Origin: a virus
Reading direction: 5' to 3' (one strand)
Virus record (IMG/VR): IMGVR_UViG_3300010883_000095
Location: 1-42,691 of that record
Length of the DNA: 42,691 bases
The translations under genes were made by a program, and so were the position numbers. The notes under the pieces are model-generated. The model saw nothing but the letters and a program-made list of their open reading frames with translations. It had not been told where the DNA came from and made no database searches. Each line of letters opens with the position of its first letter. Position 1 is the first letter of the stretch. This document shows, in pieces, positions 16,560 through 27,700 of this stretch.

Positions 16560-19500
16560 CTAACTTATTATCTTAGCTAAACAAGGTAACTTGTTGGATA
16601 AACACATGCCCTGACTTGCACACCAATACTCACCTTTATTACATATTTGTTGTTTTTCCGTCACTTTGTTAACTTTTTTTCTTTTTTCATCAATAACCAC
16701 CGACGAATTACTAGCGTAAGTAGGTTTACATGCAGCTTTACACACATCTAAACTACTATAAACCCCATCTACCGATAAAAAACACTCACCATTAAAACAA
16801 CCATATAGTGTTAGGTTATCACTACTAGGTGGTCTATCAATTGGTGGTTCACCAGTATTAGATTTAACTATATTTGTTTTTATAAGCCCTTTATAATTTA
16901 TCTTCTTAGTTTTATTGGTTGTAAGTGTGTTAACTTCCTCTTCGGAAGTTAAGTCCCAGTTGGTCGCTTCTTGTTTACAATTACCTACGATAACTGGTCT
17001 ACAACTAGAGTTTAATGACTGACAATATTTTTTAGCTTTTTCAATACAGTTACCACACTTTTCAATGGTTAAATCTTTAAAAACATTACTAGTGGAAAAA
17101 ATTGTATCTAACTCTAATTCTTCTGCCACCAGTGAACTACATTGGCAATAATACTCACAACCTATTTGATTGGGAAGTCTTGTTGGTGCAGGGTTTGCGT
17201 GTGATGTGTCAGAGACTATACTAATATCCCTACCATTTATTCTTATCTTTTTATCAATATTAACCAATTTCCAATCTTCTGGTTTAGTTTTATGTATAAT
17301 ATCATATGCAGAAAGTAATTTAGCTCCACTACATGGTTTGAAAAACCCACATTCTGGTGTGACAACGATATAATGTTCTAATACCCCACCAAAAAAGTTT
17401 CTAAATTTATTTAGTATAATATAGGATTGTGATAATTGTGGGAACTTATAATCACAGTTAGGTCCATAGTCATTATTATATGTTGGTAGGTAAAAACAGA
17501 AAATTCCATTATTTTTCATAGCAGTTAACTTACTACTATTATTTAATGTGTAATCCTTTATAGTATTATTTTCTATAAGTTTTTGCCAATTATTTGTTGG
17601 GTTGTTGGGCACTACGTCCCAAACTAATCTATCATGTGGACCACTAGAGTCTGTAAACCTTAAAGACCTAAAGGTTTTTGCGTTAACAGTAGGTACCTGT
17701 ATATTACCACAATCTTTATCACTAATATATAATACACCTGGTAGTGTGGTTGGTCTTGTGGTATTACCCACTTTCATATTAAATGGTTTTGATGATTTAC
17801 CAGCATCAAAAAATAAATTTTTAGGTACTAGTGCCTCAGCTGATTTTATCCCTCTAAACCAAGGAGCTGTTAATTTATTACCTTCTACATCTAATTCATG
17901 GCCCAAATTTATATCTATATTTGTATTACCCCCTAACCCATAGGACCCTCCTTTTGTAATGGTTTCCCAATTACTGTTATATATTAATGTTACGGTTTCA
18001 CCACTTGTTAAATTTATAAAACCGGTATCAACACTAACAGGTATTTGGTTGGTAAAGATAGTACTAGCTGATGCCCCACTTAAAATACATGAGTTACCAC
18101 CCTTAATAAACATGTCATTTTTTGTCACATCTAATGTTAAGTATGCTTGTGCATCACCGTCTTCTTCACTTCTTAAAACTTTAAATTCACTTAAAACCGT
18201 TTGGTTATTTCCTGAAGCGTCGGTTTTTACTATTGACACTGTAAAATCGAAATCTATGATTCCTGTATTGTTTGGCATATCACTCACCGAATCACCTTCT
18301 TTATATCTATATCCTGGATGGTATTTAAAACCTGTGTCTTGTACCACAGTATTGGTTTCATCCTGTCCCGCTTTAATTATTGATGTATTTATTAATCTTT
18401 TTATTTCGTAGTCTGTGGATGGGTAATCACCCATACTAGTGGGGTATGTTCTATCTAAATAGTAACACCATTTTTCATCAGTATAACTAATTTGTAGATA
18501 ACTTTTATAAGTGAACCTGAATACACCAGATGTGTCTGCGGAATAAGATGCGTAATTATTTGGTGTGTCGGTGTTTATTCTTAAGTTACCACCATTTTTA
18601 ATATATACATTAGGGAACGCATATGGTGCATAATCTTTACTAACATCATCTATTAATGGTAATAGTGTTTCTCTTTGTATATTGGTGATTGGTATGGTAG
18701 TAGTTGAAGCAGAGAATGATGTAGCTGATAGGTGTAAATCATAAGTCTTATTTTCTTCATATAATAAATTGGTCGCTGTAACCGCGGAATAGACCTCATT
18801 AGGTTTATTACTATAGGTTGTAAAAAGAAAATCACTACTACTATCTTTATCTATTGGTGCATATTGGTATAATTGCGTTAGTAGTTGTTGGTTTTTGGTG
18901 TTCGCATCCTTCCCTGTTACTACTTGAGACTTGGATGTTACATGAAAGTCACCTACATATCTACCTCCTGATGGTAATACATATTCACCCCCTAAGGTAG
19001 ATAAACAGTTTTCTTTACTAATATTTTTTTCATTAACCCTAGTTCGTTTATTAGGGCATACCAATATTGATGATAGGTCACCGTCTGATTCATATGAAAA
19101 AGTAACGTCATTAAAGACATGTAGGTTTGAACGTTCTAACCATTGAGATAGTTTAGAATAGTTTCTATCCACTAAACTTACTGTACCTTGTGTGTTAATT
19201 GTTGGGTATTGTTCTATTTTCCCAATCTGTTGTTGTTTTAACTTATCTGTAAAAGATTCTAGTTGTGCTTTACTAGTAAATCGTAGACTCATACACTTAT
19301 TACTACTACTAAAGATTTTATTTTCTCTTAGTTCATTAACCCAATTTAAAGGATATATTTCTTTTCCTTTATGCAGTATTTTTTTACTTTTTTGTACTTT
19401 CCCACCTATTATATTTCTAGAGATATTATATGGTAATTCTATTATATTAACTGGTGCTAGATTAAGTGAACTTAAATCTGTGGTAGCTACTATATTATTA

Positions 19501-20315
19501 GTAATCGTAAACACATTACTATCTATTAGTTCTAAAGCGTCTGCGTTAAAATTCTGTGGTATTAATTGTTTCTTATAATCATATAACATTTCTCTAGAAG
19601 CTAAGTCTGATTGGTTTAGTTTTATATAACTAGTTTCTAGTGTTATATTTGTAGGTTCGTTTATTATCTGTTCTGGTATTTCCATCCCTACTATATCACC
19701 CTCTAAGTTAACCATCTTTTCCAGACTTATTTTAAACCCTAACGATGTGGTATATTGTCCCCCGGTTTCCACATATATATCCATATCAAATGTTAGATGT
19801 TTTGTGTTCTCCAATAATTTGGTGCCAGGCAATATCATTTGTATTGTGTGGTTTTTCCCTACTGTTGGGGTTGTGAACGGTCTTAAAGCTCCTGTAGACC
19901 TGGACTGTTCAACCATAGTTGTGTTAAAATAGTTTTTGTGTGATAAAAAAGCTCCAAACTGAGTTCCTTTAATTGTTTCAAACCCAAATACCCCTTTACT
20001 GGTTTTAAAAACTTCTAGTACAATTGGTGCGTTATGTGTTGCAAATAAAGGTAAGTAACTATGCCTTCTTATTCCTTTACTGTCAAACATTAGGAACATT
20101 CTTTGGTTACCGACCTTATCCTCTTGTATAATGGTATCCACTAAGTGGGTTGTGTCATAATGAAGTTCTAAACATCTAGTTTTATTATAGGTTCTAGTCG
20201 GTAGTGTGGACTTTATAGGAGAATCAACCGTACCTGACGCTAGAAAATTAAATCTAATTTCTTTAGTTAAGATTTTAAAATCTACCTTACTTCTATATAT
20301 TTTATTATTATCCAT
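16560..20315 (-). CDS. Large virion protein with Cys-rich C-terminal region
   Basis: No full-length family is recognised. The 1251-residue protein has a long beta-rich body, with Thr/Asn/Ser-rich loops and no membrane helices. From about residue 1000 onward cysteines become frequent (CEYYCQCSS, KCGNCIEKAKKYCQS). Near the end, YGCFNGECFLSVDGVYSSLD followed by VCKAAC gives the pattern 'YxC...C...G-Y-S-S...C...C', which also recurs through the 2966-aa protein encoded at 24722-33622. The last residues repeat the theme (GEYWCASQGMCLSNKLPC). Shared Cys modules suggest the two proteins work in the same part of the virion. The gene lies 5 bases from the gpI-like baseplate gene and 41 bases from the SprB-like gene. 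Confidence 0.6.
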   Translation of the reverse strand: MDNNKIYRSKVDFKILTKEIRFNFLASGTVDSPIKSTLPTRTYNKTRCLELHYDTTHLVDTIIQEDKVGNQRMFLMFDSKGIRRHSYLPLFATHNAPIVLEVFKTSKGVFGFETIKGTQFGAFLSHKNYFNTTMVEQSRSTGALRPFTTPTVGKNHTIQMILPGTKLLENTKHLTFDMDIYVETGGQYTTSLGFKISLEKMVNLEGDIVGMEIPEQIINEPTNITLETSYIKLNQSDLASREMLYDYKKQLIPQNFNADALELIDSNVFTITNNIVATTDLSSLNLAPVNIIELPYNISRNIIGGKVQKSKKILHKGKEIYPLNWVNELRENKIFSSSNKCMSLRFTSKAQLESFTDKLKQQQIGKIEQYPTINTQGTVSLVDRNYSKLSQWLERSNLHVFNDVTFSYESDGDLSSILVCPNKRTRVNEKNISKENCLSTLGGEYVLPSGGRYVGDFHVTSKSQVVTGKDANTKNQQLLTQLYQYAPIDKDSSSDFLFTTYSNKPNEVYSAVTATNLLYEENKTYDLHLSATSFSASTTTIPITNIQRETLLPLIDDVSKDYAPYAFPNVYIKNGGNLRINTDTPNNYASYSADTSGVFRFTYKSYLQISYTDEKWCYYLDRTYPTSMGDYPSTDYEIKRLINTSIIKAGQDETNTVVQDTGFKYHPGYRYKEGDSVSDMPNNTGIIDFDFTVSIVKTDASGNNQTVLSEFKVLRSEEDGDAQAYLTLDVTKNDMFIKGGNSCILSGASASTIFTNQIPVSVDTGFINLTSGETVTLIYNSNWETITKGGSYGLGGNTNIDINLGHELDVEGNKLTAPWFRGIKSAEALVPKNLFFDAGKSSKPFNMKVGNTTRPTTLPGVLYISDKDCGNIQVPTVNAKTFRSLRFTDSSGPHDRLVWDVVPNNPTNNWQKLIENNTIKDYTLNNSSKLTAMKNNGIFCFYLPTYNNDYGPNCDYKFPQLSQSYIILNKFRNFFGGVLEHYIVVTPECGFFKPCSGAKLLSAYDIIHKTKPEDWKLVNIDKKIRINGRDISIVSDTSHANPAPTRLPNQIGCEYYCQCSSLVAEELELDTIFSTSNVFKDLTIEKCGNCIEKAKKYCQSLNSSCRPVIVGNCKQEATNWDLTSEEEVNTLTTNKTKKINYKGLIKTNIVKSNTGEPPIDRPPSSDNLTLYGCFNGECFLSVDGVYSSLDVCKAACKPTYASNSSVVIDEKRKKVNKVTEKQQICNKGEYWCASQGMCLSNKLPCLAKIIS

Positions 20316-20320
20316 ATTGT

Positions 20321-23300
20321 CTAATACTTACTTCCTCTATTTATACTTGGGGTTGTACCTGGTGATACGTCTAAAGTTGTACTATGTAGCCCGGTATTTA
20401 AAGTATACTGATTTATCCATTCAAGACCTTCTGTCCCAAATTCTTTTAACCCACTCACACATAATAAGTTAGTTGTGCTACCTTGTTTAGTATAAAGTGA
20501 TTCAGCTTTATATAATAATTTATTACTTTTAAATTGGTTTGCTAATAAATTTGTTTTTTCACTTACTAGTGTACTACCGAATAAATTACCATAATTATTT
20601 ATGTTATAACTATTAGCGTACGTTGATACTGGGTTTAGTGTTAAACCACTAAGTATATTGTTATATCGTTTACTACCTGGTGTTGGTAGTGATGCTGGTG
20701 GAAATCCTATGGACGCTCCCATAAATAATGGGGCGGGGTATCCTGTATATCCTGTTGGGGATACCGTAAATGTGGTTGTTAATGCACTAGCTATGGTTAC
20801 CCCTGTCATATCATAACACCTATAAACAAATTTATCTCTATGGAATACGGAATTCTCCACCTTTAAACCACTAGTCCATAATGTAGTAGTTGGGACCATC
20901 TGTTCTATTATCTTTATCCAATAATCACCCATAGACTCCGCATAGTCTAACATTTTTGTATATGTGTATTTATTATTGTCCCCACAATTAGTATATAAGT
21001 AATCTAAGTATAGTTGTTGCAATGTTGGGTACCCACCTGTTTTCCCATCATTAATTGTCATTCTATTTTTAGTATCTATAAAAAATTTCCAAAAATGACT
21101 TAAGAAACTTTTAAAATCATATTTTTTTGCGTTTATTTGTGGGTTGGTAGAGTCCCATCTCCCACCAAATGATGGATATGGTGATGGTAAACTTCCTCCA
21201 CTAAATACACAGTTATTTTGTACTGCTTGTTGCCATACGTCATATGTTAACCCTTGTCCTATATTTAAAGCTAAATCAACATTTTTAACATTTATAACTA
21301 ATTTTTCATTTCTCGTTTGGTAGTACGCGTCCCTATTGTTAAACGAAAAATCTCTAGTTTGTAATCCTGGTTTAAGTAGTGACCAAGATTTCTTATCGTC
21401 AATTGCTCTAGTTAACCCAAAACCAAAAGACATATGTGGAAACCTCCAAAATCTATCTAAATAAGGTGTATTTACATCATTAGAATATTTACCCATGGTC
21501 CAGAACCCACCATAAGTAAATTCACTAAATTTTGTTGCAATATAAGGACTACAACCACTTAATACTGATGTAGAAGCACTACTTTGTCCTGAAATAAAAT
21601 CTGTATTGATAATTACACTTGATTTGTGTTCCTCTGTTCTTTCAAACCACCCCGCTCCTCTTTGGAAGAAATAGTTATTAGTTATTCTTGGTTTTTTCGG
21701 GAACCCATCTTTATCAATAGGATAATCACTTAATGTGAATGGGTGTTCTGTTGTACCTGTTGCGTTATAAAAAGTATTAAATAATGGGGAGTATTTTAGT
21801 GTTTTGTTTGTATAACTACCACCAGATATTACTTGCCATTCATTATGAAATCTACTATTACAACTTAATGAAGTTGTGGTTGTAGAGGAGCTAGTCCCTG
21901 AGGAAGAATTTAGTGTATTGTCGTTAATTGGGTATAAACTACATAGGTTTATCTTAGCGTCTGCTAGTACTACGTACTCGTTAAATTCTACTAAAGCTGG
22001 AGGTGCTCCTAGTAACGACAGTAAAAATTCTATGGACTTTCTAGTACCTTTTGACCTAAATAGGTATGATGTATTCATCAATATTCTTCTATATAGTTCT
22101 ACATCTAATTCTGCTGGTGTTTTACTAACGCTACTTCCTGAAAACAATGGTTTAGTTACACCTAATACACTATCTAAGAAATTTTTATTATCTAGTGTTG
22201 ATGGGGTTGACCACCCTAAGGTACGTGCAAAATTCTTAATTAACTGGTTTGGTATGTCATTCTTACCGTCATACGTAACATTGGTCATATACGCAATTCC
22301 ATCTACAAATGTCTTAATATCATCAAAACTTCTTCCATATATTTGTAGTGTCTTTTCTATTTTTTGGTTTGTATTATCGAATTCTTTAAGGATTGGTGAA
22401 GTTAGGAATCTTGAGATTAGGTTTGTTTTTTCTCCATCTATCTCACTTCCTAGGTCTGATAAGGAAACTATATAATCAGTATAAGCACTTGTAGTGGTAT
22501 CTATATTTATCCTATCCTCTAGTGGCCATGTTTTATTTGTTTTCACATAAAAGCTTTTTCCTTCGTTGGTTTCTCTAACTAATTTAAATGTAGCTGTGTA
22601 TATTGGGGAGCATTCTCTATTTAATAAAAAAGCTTCTATATCTTTTAAGTCGTTAAAAAATTCTTCTGACTTAGTCGTGTTGGGTGTAATGTAGTAAGTA
22701 CTAGTTGTGGTTGTAGTGGCTGTATTTGTAAACCAATTGAATGGGTTTCCTTTTACGGTTAGTTCTATAAATGTTGTATTAATGGTTTGTGGGACTAAAT
22801 TAATTATTTTATAATTTTTTTCACCTAAAGCCCCACTAAAAGTAATAACATAATCTTTAAACTCAGTTGTTAAATTTCTTAATTTATTAATAGAGCCATC
22901 AGAAATCCTAACTACTGTATCTGCTGAATTACCAAACATCTCTAAATTATTTAGTAATTGTTGTGGTGTTAACCCTAATTGTGCTAAAGAACCGTTAGTG
23001 GTAAATTCTATGTTAAATGGGTTGGATAATCGGTTTACATTTACCCTAAATGTAGTTTCATCATTTATATTATTATAACCAATATTATAAGCTGTTGTGT
23101 TACCAGATATATAATTCTCGTCCATACCGTCGGCAAAAATGGCCCCAGGAAAAAAATTTACTATGTTTTCTACCGCAACACTTAATCGTTTGGTGAGTGA
23201 CCCATATAAAACAAAACTACTGAGTTCGTTAGTGTCATTATTTACAAAAATTTCTAAACTGTTCTTAACGAAAGTCTTAGCGGTATTTTCATTGTCTAAG

Positions 23301-23506
23301 TCTAGAGACTCTAGTGTAATTGGGCTAGTAAACACACCTAGGTTATACTCAGTACTAATAGGTCTACTATAGTCTTGAGCTACCGTAAAGGTTCCTGTAG
23401 TCATTAATGATGAACCGTCAGTGTATTGATTACCGACTAGATTGTCACTAAACGTATCACCTCCGTGTCCTGGTGCTGGTGGGTATCTAAATCTATTACT
23501 TGCCAT
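20321..23506 (-). CDS. Baseplate protein with tail gpI-like module
   Basis: This 1061-residue protein contains, at about residues 410-505, the layout of the P2 gpI/T4-wedge type tail proteins. It has an 'IPNQLIKNFARTLGW' helix and, after a linker, DVELYRRILMNTSYLFRSKG followed by TRKSIEFLLSLLG. The 'LYRRIL...R.KGT..SIE..L.LLG' pattern is the conserved core of gpI-like baseplate subunits, which link the baseplate body to tail fibres. Flanking regions are long, beta-rich and not recognised. The protein is much larger than gpI itself, so it is a fusion or an elaborated version. Context between other large tail genes supports a baseplate role. Confidence 0.68.
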   Translation of the reverse strand: MASNRFRYPPAPGHGGDTFSDNLVGNQYTDGSSLMTTGTFTVAQDYSRPISTEYNLGVFTSPITLESLDLDNENTAKTFVKNSLEIFVNNDTNELSSFVLYGSLTKRLSVAVENIVNFFPGAIFADGMDENYISGNTTAYNIGYNNINDETTFRVNVNRLSNPFNIEFTTNGSLAQLGLTPQQLLNNLEMFGNSADTVVRISDGSINKLRNLTTEFKDYVITFSGALGEKNYKIINLVPQTINTTFIELTVKGNPFNWFTNTATTTTTSTYYITPNTTKSEEFFNDLKDIEAFLLNRECSPIYTATFKLVRETNEGKSFYVKTNKTWPLEDRINIDTTTSAYTDYIVSLSDLGSEIDGEKTNLISRFLTSPILKEFDNTNQKIEKTLQIYGRSFDDIKTFVDGIAYMTNVTYDGKNDIPNQLIKNFARTLGWSTPSTLDNKNFLDSVLGVTKPLFSGSSVSKTPAELDVELYRRILMNTSYLFRSKGTRKSIEFLLSLLGAPPALVEFNEYVVLADAKINLCSLYPINDNTLNSSSGTSSSTTTTSLSCNSRFHNEWQVISGGSYTNKTLKYSPLFNTFYNATGTTEHPFTLSDYPIDKDGFPKKPRITNNYFFQRGAGWFERTEEHKSSVIINTDFISGQSSASTSVLSGCSPYIATKFSEFTYGGFWTMGKYSNDVNTPYLDRFWRFPHMSFGFGLTRAIDDKKSWSLLKPGLQTRDFSFNNRDAYYQTRNEKLVINVKNVDLALNIGQGLTYDVWQQAVQNNCVFSGGSLPSPYPSFGGRWDSTNPQINAKKYDFKSFLSHFWKFFIDTKNRMTINDGKTGGYPTLQQLYLDYLYTNCGDNNKYTYTKMLDYAESMGDYWIKIIEQMVPTTTLWTSGLKVENSVFHRDKFVYRCYDMTGVTIASALTTTFTVSPTGYTGYPAPLFMGASIGFPPASLPTPGSKRYNNILSGLTLNPVSTYANSYNINNYGNLFGSTLVSEKTNLLANQFKSNKLLYKAESLYTKQGSTTNLLCVSGLKEFGTEGLEWINQYTLNTGLHSTTLDVSPGTTPSINRGSKY

Positions 23507-23516
23507 TAGTTGTATT

Positions 23517-24431
23517 TTATATTATATTTGTAAATCTTTTACTAAAATCTATATTATTTCCACGGTTTTGTTTTACCTCATATAATTGGTCGTTAAATTG
23601 GTCTCTTACCTCAAATAAATCATATTGTTGATAGATGTTTTGGTTACCACTTAGGTCATATATTGTGTATATTCCGTCATCTATAGATTTAGTTTGGTCC
23701 CCATAAAGTGCAATTGCTAGGGTTTCAAAATCGTGGTCCACCATCTCAATATCTAACACTGTAGGGTTAAAGTATGTATTGGTTATTATAATACTTTGTC
23801 CTGGTACACCTATAAATGGTATAGCGTTAGGGTTGTTAGATGGTGCACTTGTAGGTGTTAAAGTACAGAAAATCTTTGTTGTTGGGGTGTTTGTATAAAC
23901 ATATCTAGGTGATACTTGATTTGGGTTTGTTAAATCCGCAGCTACGGGTTCACAATAAAAATTAGATGTTACTATTCTGAAAAAATTATGCACTTTTCTT
24001 CCACTACCATCAGCGGCTATATATTCAATTCTGTACCCTACTAACGCTTGAGAAGCAAAGGTTGCGTGAAATTGTGCTGGGATACTATTTAAATCTAAAA
24101 CCAACCCTTTCACATTAGGTAGTGACGCTAATATACCACAATCTATTATTGTAGTCCTAATCTCAACCGGTCTAATATATACTGTATATATTCCTGTGTT
24201 TGCGAAAATATTAGATGGTAATTTTAAATCATATAACCCACCTAAAACTTCACTAGGACCCCCACCTGTCGCTAAATTATGAAAATGGGGGGTAAGGACC
24301 GAAGTTGCGTTAAGTTGTGTTATACTAAAGACATTTGTGGAGTCTCTATTTGGGGTGTAGTGTACTATGACTTCTGCGTCTGTTGGTAAAACATCTGCTG
24401 GTCTTTTTATTCCGTATGCTCCTAATGCCAT
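23517..24431 (-). CDS. Virion-associated protein of unknown function
   Basis: No family is recognised. The 304-residue protein lacks membrane segments and enzyme motifs. It looks like two or three beta domains: an N-terminal one (VIVHYTPNRDSTNVFSIT), a middle part with GIYTVYIRPVEIRTTIIDCG and GYRIEYIAADGSGRKVHNFF, and a C-terminal helical/acidic tail (YDLFEVRDQFNDQLYEVKQN). The tail probably pairs with a neighbour. It lies 10 bases from the gpI-like gene and 3 bases from the next small gene, so a baseplate accessory role is likely by position only. Confidence 0.5.
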   Translation of the reverse strand: MALGAYGIKRPADVLPTDAEVIVHYTPNRDSTNVFSITQLNATSVLTPHFHNLATGGGPSEVLGGLYDLKLPSNIFANTGIYTVYIRPVEIRTTIIDCGILASLPNVKGLVLDLNSIPAQFHATFASQALVGYRIEYIAADGSGRKVHNFFRIVTSNFYCEPVAADLTNPNQVSPRYVYTNTPTTKIFCTLTPTSAPSNNPNAIPFIGVPGQSIIITNTYFNPTVLDIEMVDHDFETLAIALYGDQTKSIDDGIYTIYDLSGNQNIYQQYDLFEVRDQFNDQLYEVKQNRGNNIDFSKRFTNII

Positions 24432-24434
24432 TTT

Positions 24435-24668
24435 TTATGCTTGTTTATCTATCTTATAATACCCATGACCGTGTAACTCTAATTCACCTAAATTAGGTGT
24501 TTGGCCTAGTCTTTGTGGTTTTTCAAAAACTGTAACTTTACCTCTTTCAATAAATATATTGGACCTAGTCTCTGGCCTTTCACATACATTCATCAAAACT
24601 TCCTCTTTTGTGAGTGGTGGTATACACCCAGGTGATTTATAACCTATTTTATCAAAACTTGTTCCCAT
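24435..24668 (-). CDS. Small virion-associated protein of unknown function
   Basis: This 77-residue protein has no recognised domain. It is Pro/Gly/Glu-rich with two cysteines (Cys15 and Cys28) and a polar C-terminus (ELELHGHGYYKIDKQA). Its gene sits between the giant Cys-rich gene and the 304-aa gene, 3 bases from the latter. The 53-base leader carries a 14-base sequence also found before the gp25-like gene. Confidence 0.5.
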   Translation of the reverse strand: MGTSFDKIGYKSPGCIPPLTKEEVLMNVCERPETRSNIFIERGKVTVFEKPQRLGQTPNLGELELHGHGYYKIDKQA

Positions 24669-24674
24669 ACTTTA

Positions 24675-24688
24675 TTTTATAATAAATA
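24675..24688. promoter_or_regulatory. TTTTATAATAAATA element upstream of a small tail gene
   Basis: On the gene strand this reads TATTTATTATAAAA and ends 6 bases before the start codon. Exactly the same 14 bases lie 4 bases before the gp25-like gene at 42232-42245. The repeat in two gene leaders suggests a shared expression signal; the low-complexity AT content weakens the case. Confidence 0.33.
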
Positions 24689-24721
24689 TCTAATACTTAA
24701 TTTATATTACTTTTAACTTTA

Positions 24722-27700
24722 TCAGTTCATACATTTACAATATTCCCAATTCCAATACCATCCACGTCCACAATCTTCAGTTTGTATACACGGTGCTGCT
24801 GAATCCATTGGGCCTATTATATTCGGTAACTCACAGTCACATTTGGTGTAGTTAAATGTCTCACCGGGTGGACAACCTTGTGGTGGAGGAACACAGTTAC
24901 AACAATTTTTTGTGTCACTAGCACACCCACCATAAGTTGCATACCCAGAAGTTGCGTTCGCGTCCCAAATACAACTACATGGGACTTGGGAGGCTAGTAT
25001 AGCATTTTTATCTACTGATTGATTTGAGTCACTAGTAAGAGAAGGTTGGTTACCAACAACACAACGAAAGAATCCTTTTGGTGGTGCTACACAATTTGAG
25101 GATAGGTGACAGTCAGTTTGACTTGTAAATTGTCCACCGGCCATAATTACACATGTTGGGGGGAGAGTAGAATAGTTACATCCCCACATTGGTTGGCCGG
25201 TATTGGTACAAGGAACAATTCCTGTGTCAGTACAGCTCATCCACCCATAATAATTACCATACAAGTCTGGACCTAATCCCCAATATTGTCCACCATATAG
25301 TGAACATGGTTGCAACCCAGAAGATGGGTCATTAGTCCATGCTCCGTTCTCTCCTGGTGAGGTTTGATTTGGTGAACCTACACAACAATAACAACATCCA
25401 TTATTTGGGTCTACAACACACATACCAACACCGTAGTGATAGTTCCATGCCCACGGTTTGAATTGTGGGCTTATTTGTGTATAATTTCCTGACGCGTCCC
25501 ACCAACCCATATACGGTAGTAGGTGAGTTACACAATCATCTTGACATACATTGTATGGTTCCTGTTCACAATCTGAGGGTGTGTTATCTACATTAATATT
25601 ACAAGACTCCCAATGTGCTCCATTTGGGAGTTGTACATTTAGATGTTCTGGTGGGAAGTATCCAGCATTACATAGTGTTGCACTAAGAATACTTTGTGGT
25701 TTTTTAAAGGTTTCTGGTTCAGGATTAGTTAGACTCTGAATAATTGGTGGTTTACATTTACATTCTGACCAACTCCATGACCATCCTGCTGGACACATAG
25801 TTTGTACACATTCTTCTACACAACAATAACAACATTCTAAATCTTTACATATACATGTTTCATAATGAACGGTCCAGTCGTGTGCTACCCCAGCACTATC
25901 AGTATTTATACTTAAAAAATAATCATGGATTGTTGTGTAATCATGTGGGTTACCACCATTACCAGCTCCTGTTTGTCCCATAGACCAACCATTCCACGGT
26001 ACCCACCACACCGCAGGGTAAACAACTGCATTATTAAGGTGTCCCACTAAGTCACTCCAACCGTATGCTTGCATACTTGCTAGAGTACCAACATATAGTG
26101 GGTCACCTGGAGTTACTAATGGTCCGGAATCTATGGTAACATAGTCAACATAATGAAGACCCAACCCATTAGGTCCCTTACAAGTATTACCCCATGCTGT
26201 CATACCTTCAAATTTATATTGTGCAAACGCTGCTCCCTGCCATGCAGGTTGTGATGGTAATGAAAATATTACTTCAACTATATTATTAGGCATACTATTC
26301 CATATATTCTGTGGGAATGGTGGGTTAGTTATAAGTATTTTATCACCGCAATTTGTATCAAACGTTGTTGGTGGGATGGATATACATTGGTTTAGTTGGT
26401 AATTTAATGCGGCGTCCCATACTCCTACATACTGTACTGGCCCCGTTAGTGATGATGCTAGTGTTATACCACAATCTTCACACCCTGCTGGGTCAATAAA
26501 ATCACATGGAGCAGTATTATTAGCGAGAGCTGTAGTACAGTCAGTGAATGCTACGGGACCTGTAAAAAATCCTGTTAGTGGGAACGGGTCATAACACCCT
26601 AGAACTTGGTCACAATCATATGTTTTTAGGGGAGAATTCCCACAACAATTATTTACGTCAGTTAAACAGTTTGACATATTTAAGTAACAATTAGGTCCTG
26701 GAGCTGTACATAATAGGTTAAGGTTACAATTACATATTACATTATTACCACCGGGAGGCCCAATTATCACCTTCTTCTCACAACTATAGTACTTAGTTTG
26801 AGCTGTATAACAACAAGTAAGTGGGTCATTTTCACAGTCTGGTAGTGTAGCGTATCCAGTTACCGCGAGAGGGTCCCACTGACAACCACAGTCTGGGTTA
26901 CAAATGTAGAAACCTGTTGGTTGTTTAAAACAACATTTTCCCACAGGGCCTGGGTCACTTTGACAATCTATCATACTACTATATCCCACAGCCGCGGTTC
27001 CTGAATACGTACAATAACATGGGTTAGGAAATGGAACTTGCACACACACATAATACCCCATACCACTAGTGGTCGCTGAACAACAATTTTGTGGGGGAAT
27101 CATTTGTCCAGCTAGTATACAGTCATTATGAGTAGGATAAGGACCTTTAGGGTCTTGTATACAGTCACAACGTTTTGTAATAGGGTCCCGCTTACAATCC
27201 CATCTAATTTCAGGGTCTGGTTCTTCACCACAACAATTTGTAGTATCTGCAGTACATAATATATCGGTAAGATATCCTATCCCTGGTAAATTACCAACTG
27301 TATCTTCAACACATAAACATGGTGGGTGACAACATTTTACGGCACCAATTCTATCACACGAATCCGGGCCACCAGGACATGGAAACTGTCCGTAATTTAA
27401 CTCCTGATAAATAACGTGATTTAGACTAGATAGTCCAACTAGGTATCCATTTTCTACACCTGGACCTGGTGGAAGACCACTAACATAACTTGCGTTAACC
27501 CCAGCTGCTATAGCTCCATTTATATAGTCAATCCAACTAGTAAATGGTGTTGGTCCACCATTAACCCCATTTATGGTTAGGTTACTTATTGACTCAATTG
27601 TTTTCATCTCACGTTGTCCAGTACCATCACACCCACTACAACACCCCGGGACGTTTTGAAAAGTTTGTGGGCAACTGTTGTTTCCAACCCCATACTTATA

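Noticed and set aside
17959-18411. 150-codon plus-strand open frame
   Set aside because: It is antisense to the 1251-aa virion gene, with no leader signal and no family resemblance.
21876-22475. 199-codon plus-strand open frame
   Set aside because: It lies fully inside and antisense to the gpI-like gene, has no recognisable domain, and its low-complexity residues follow from the opposite strand.
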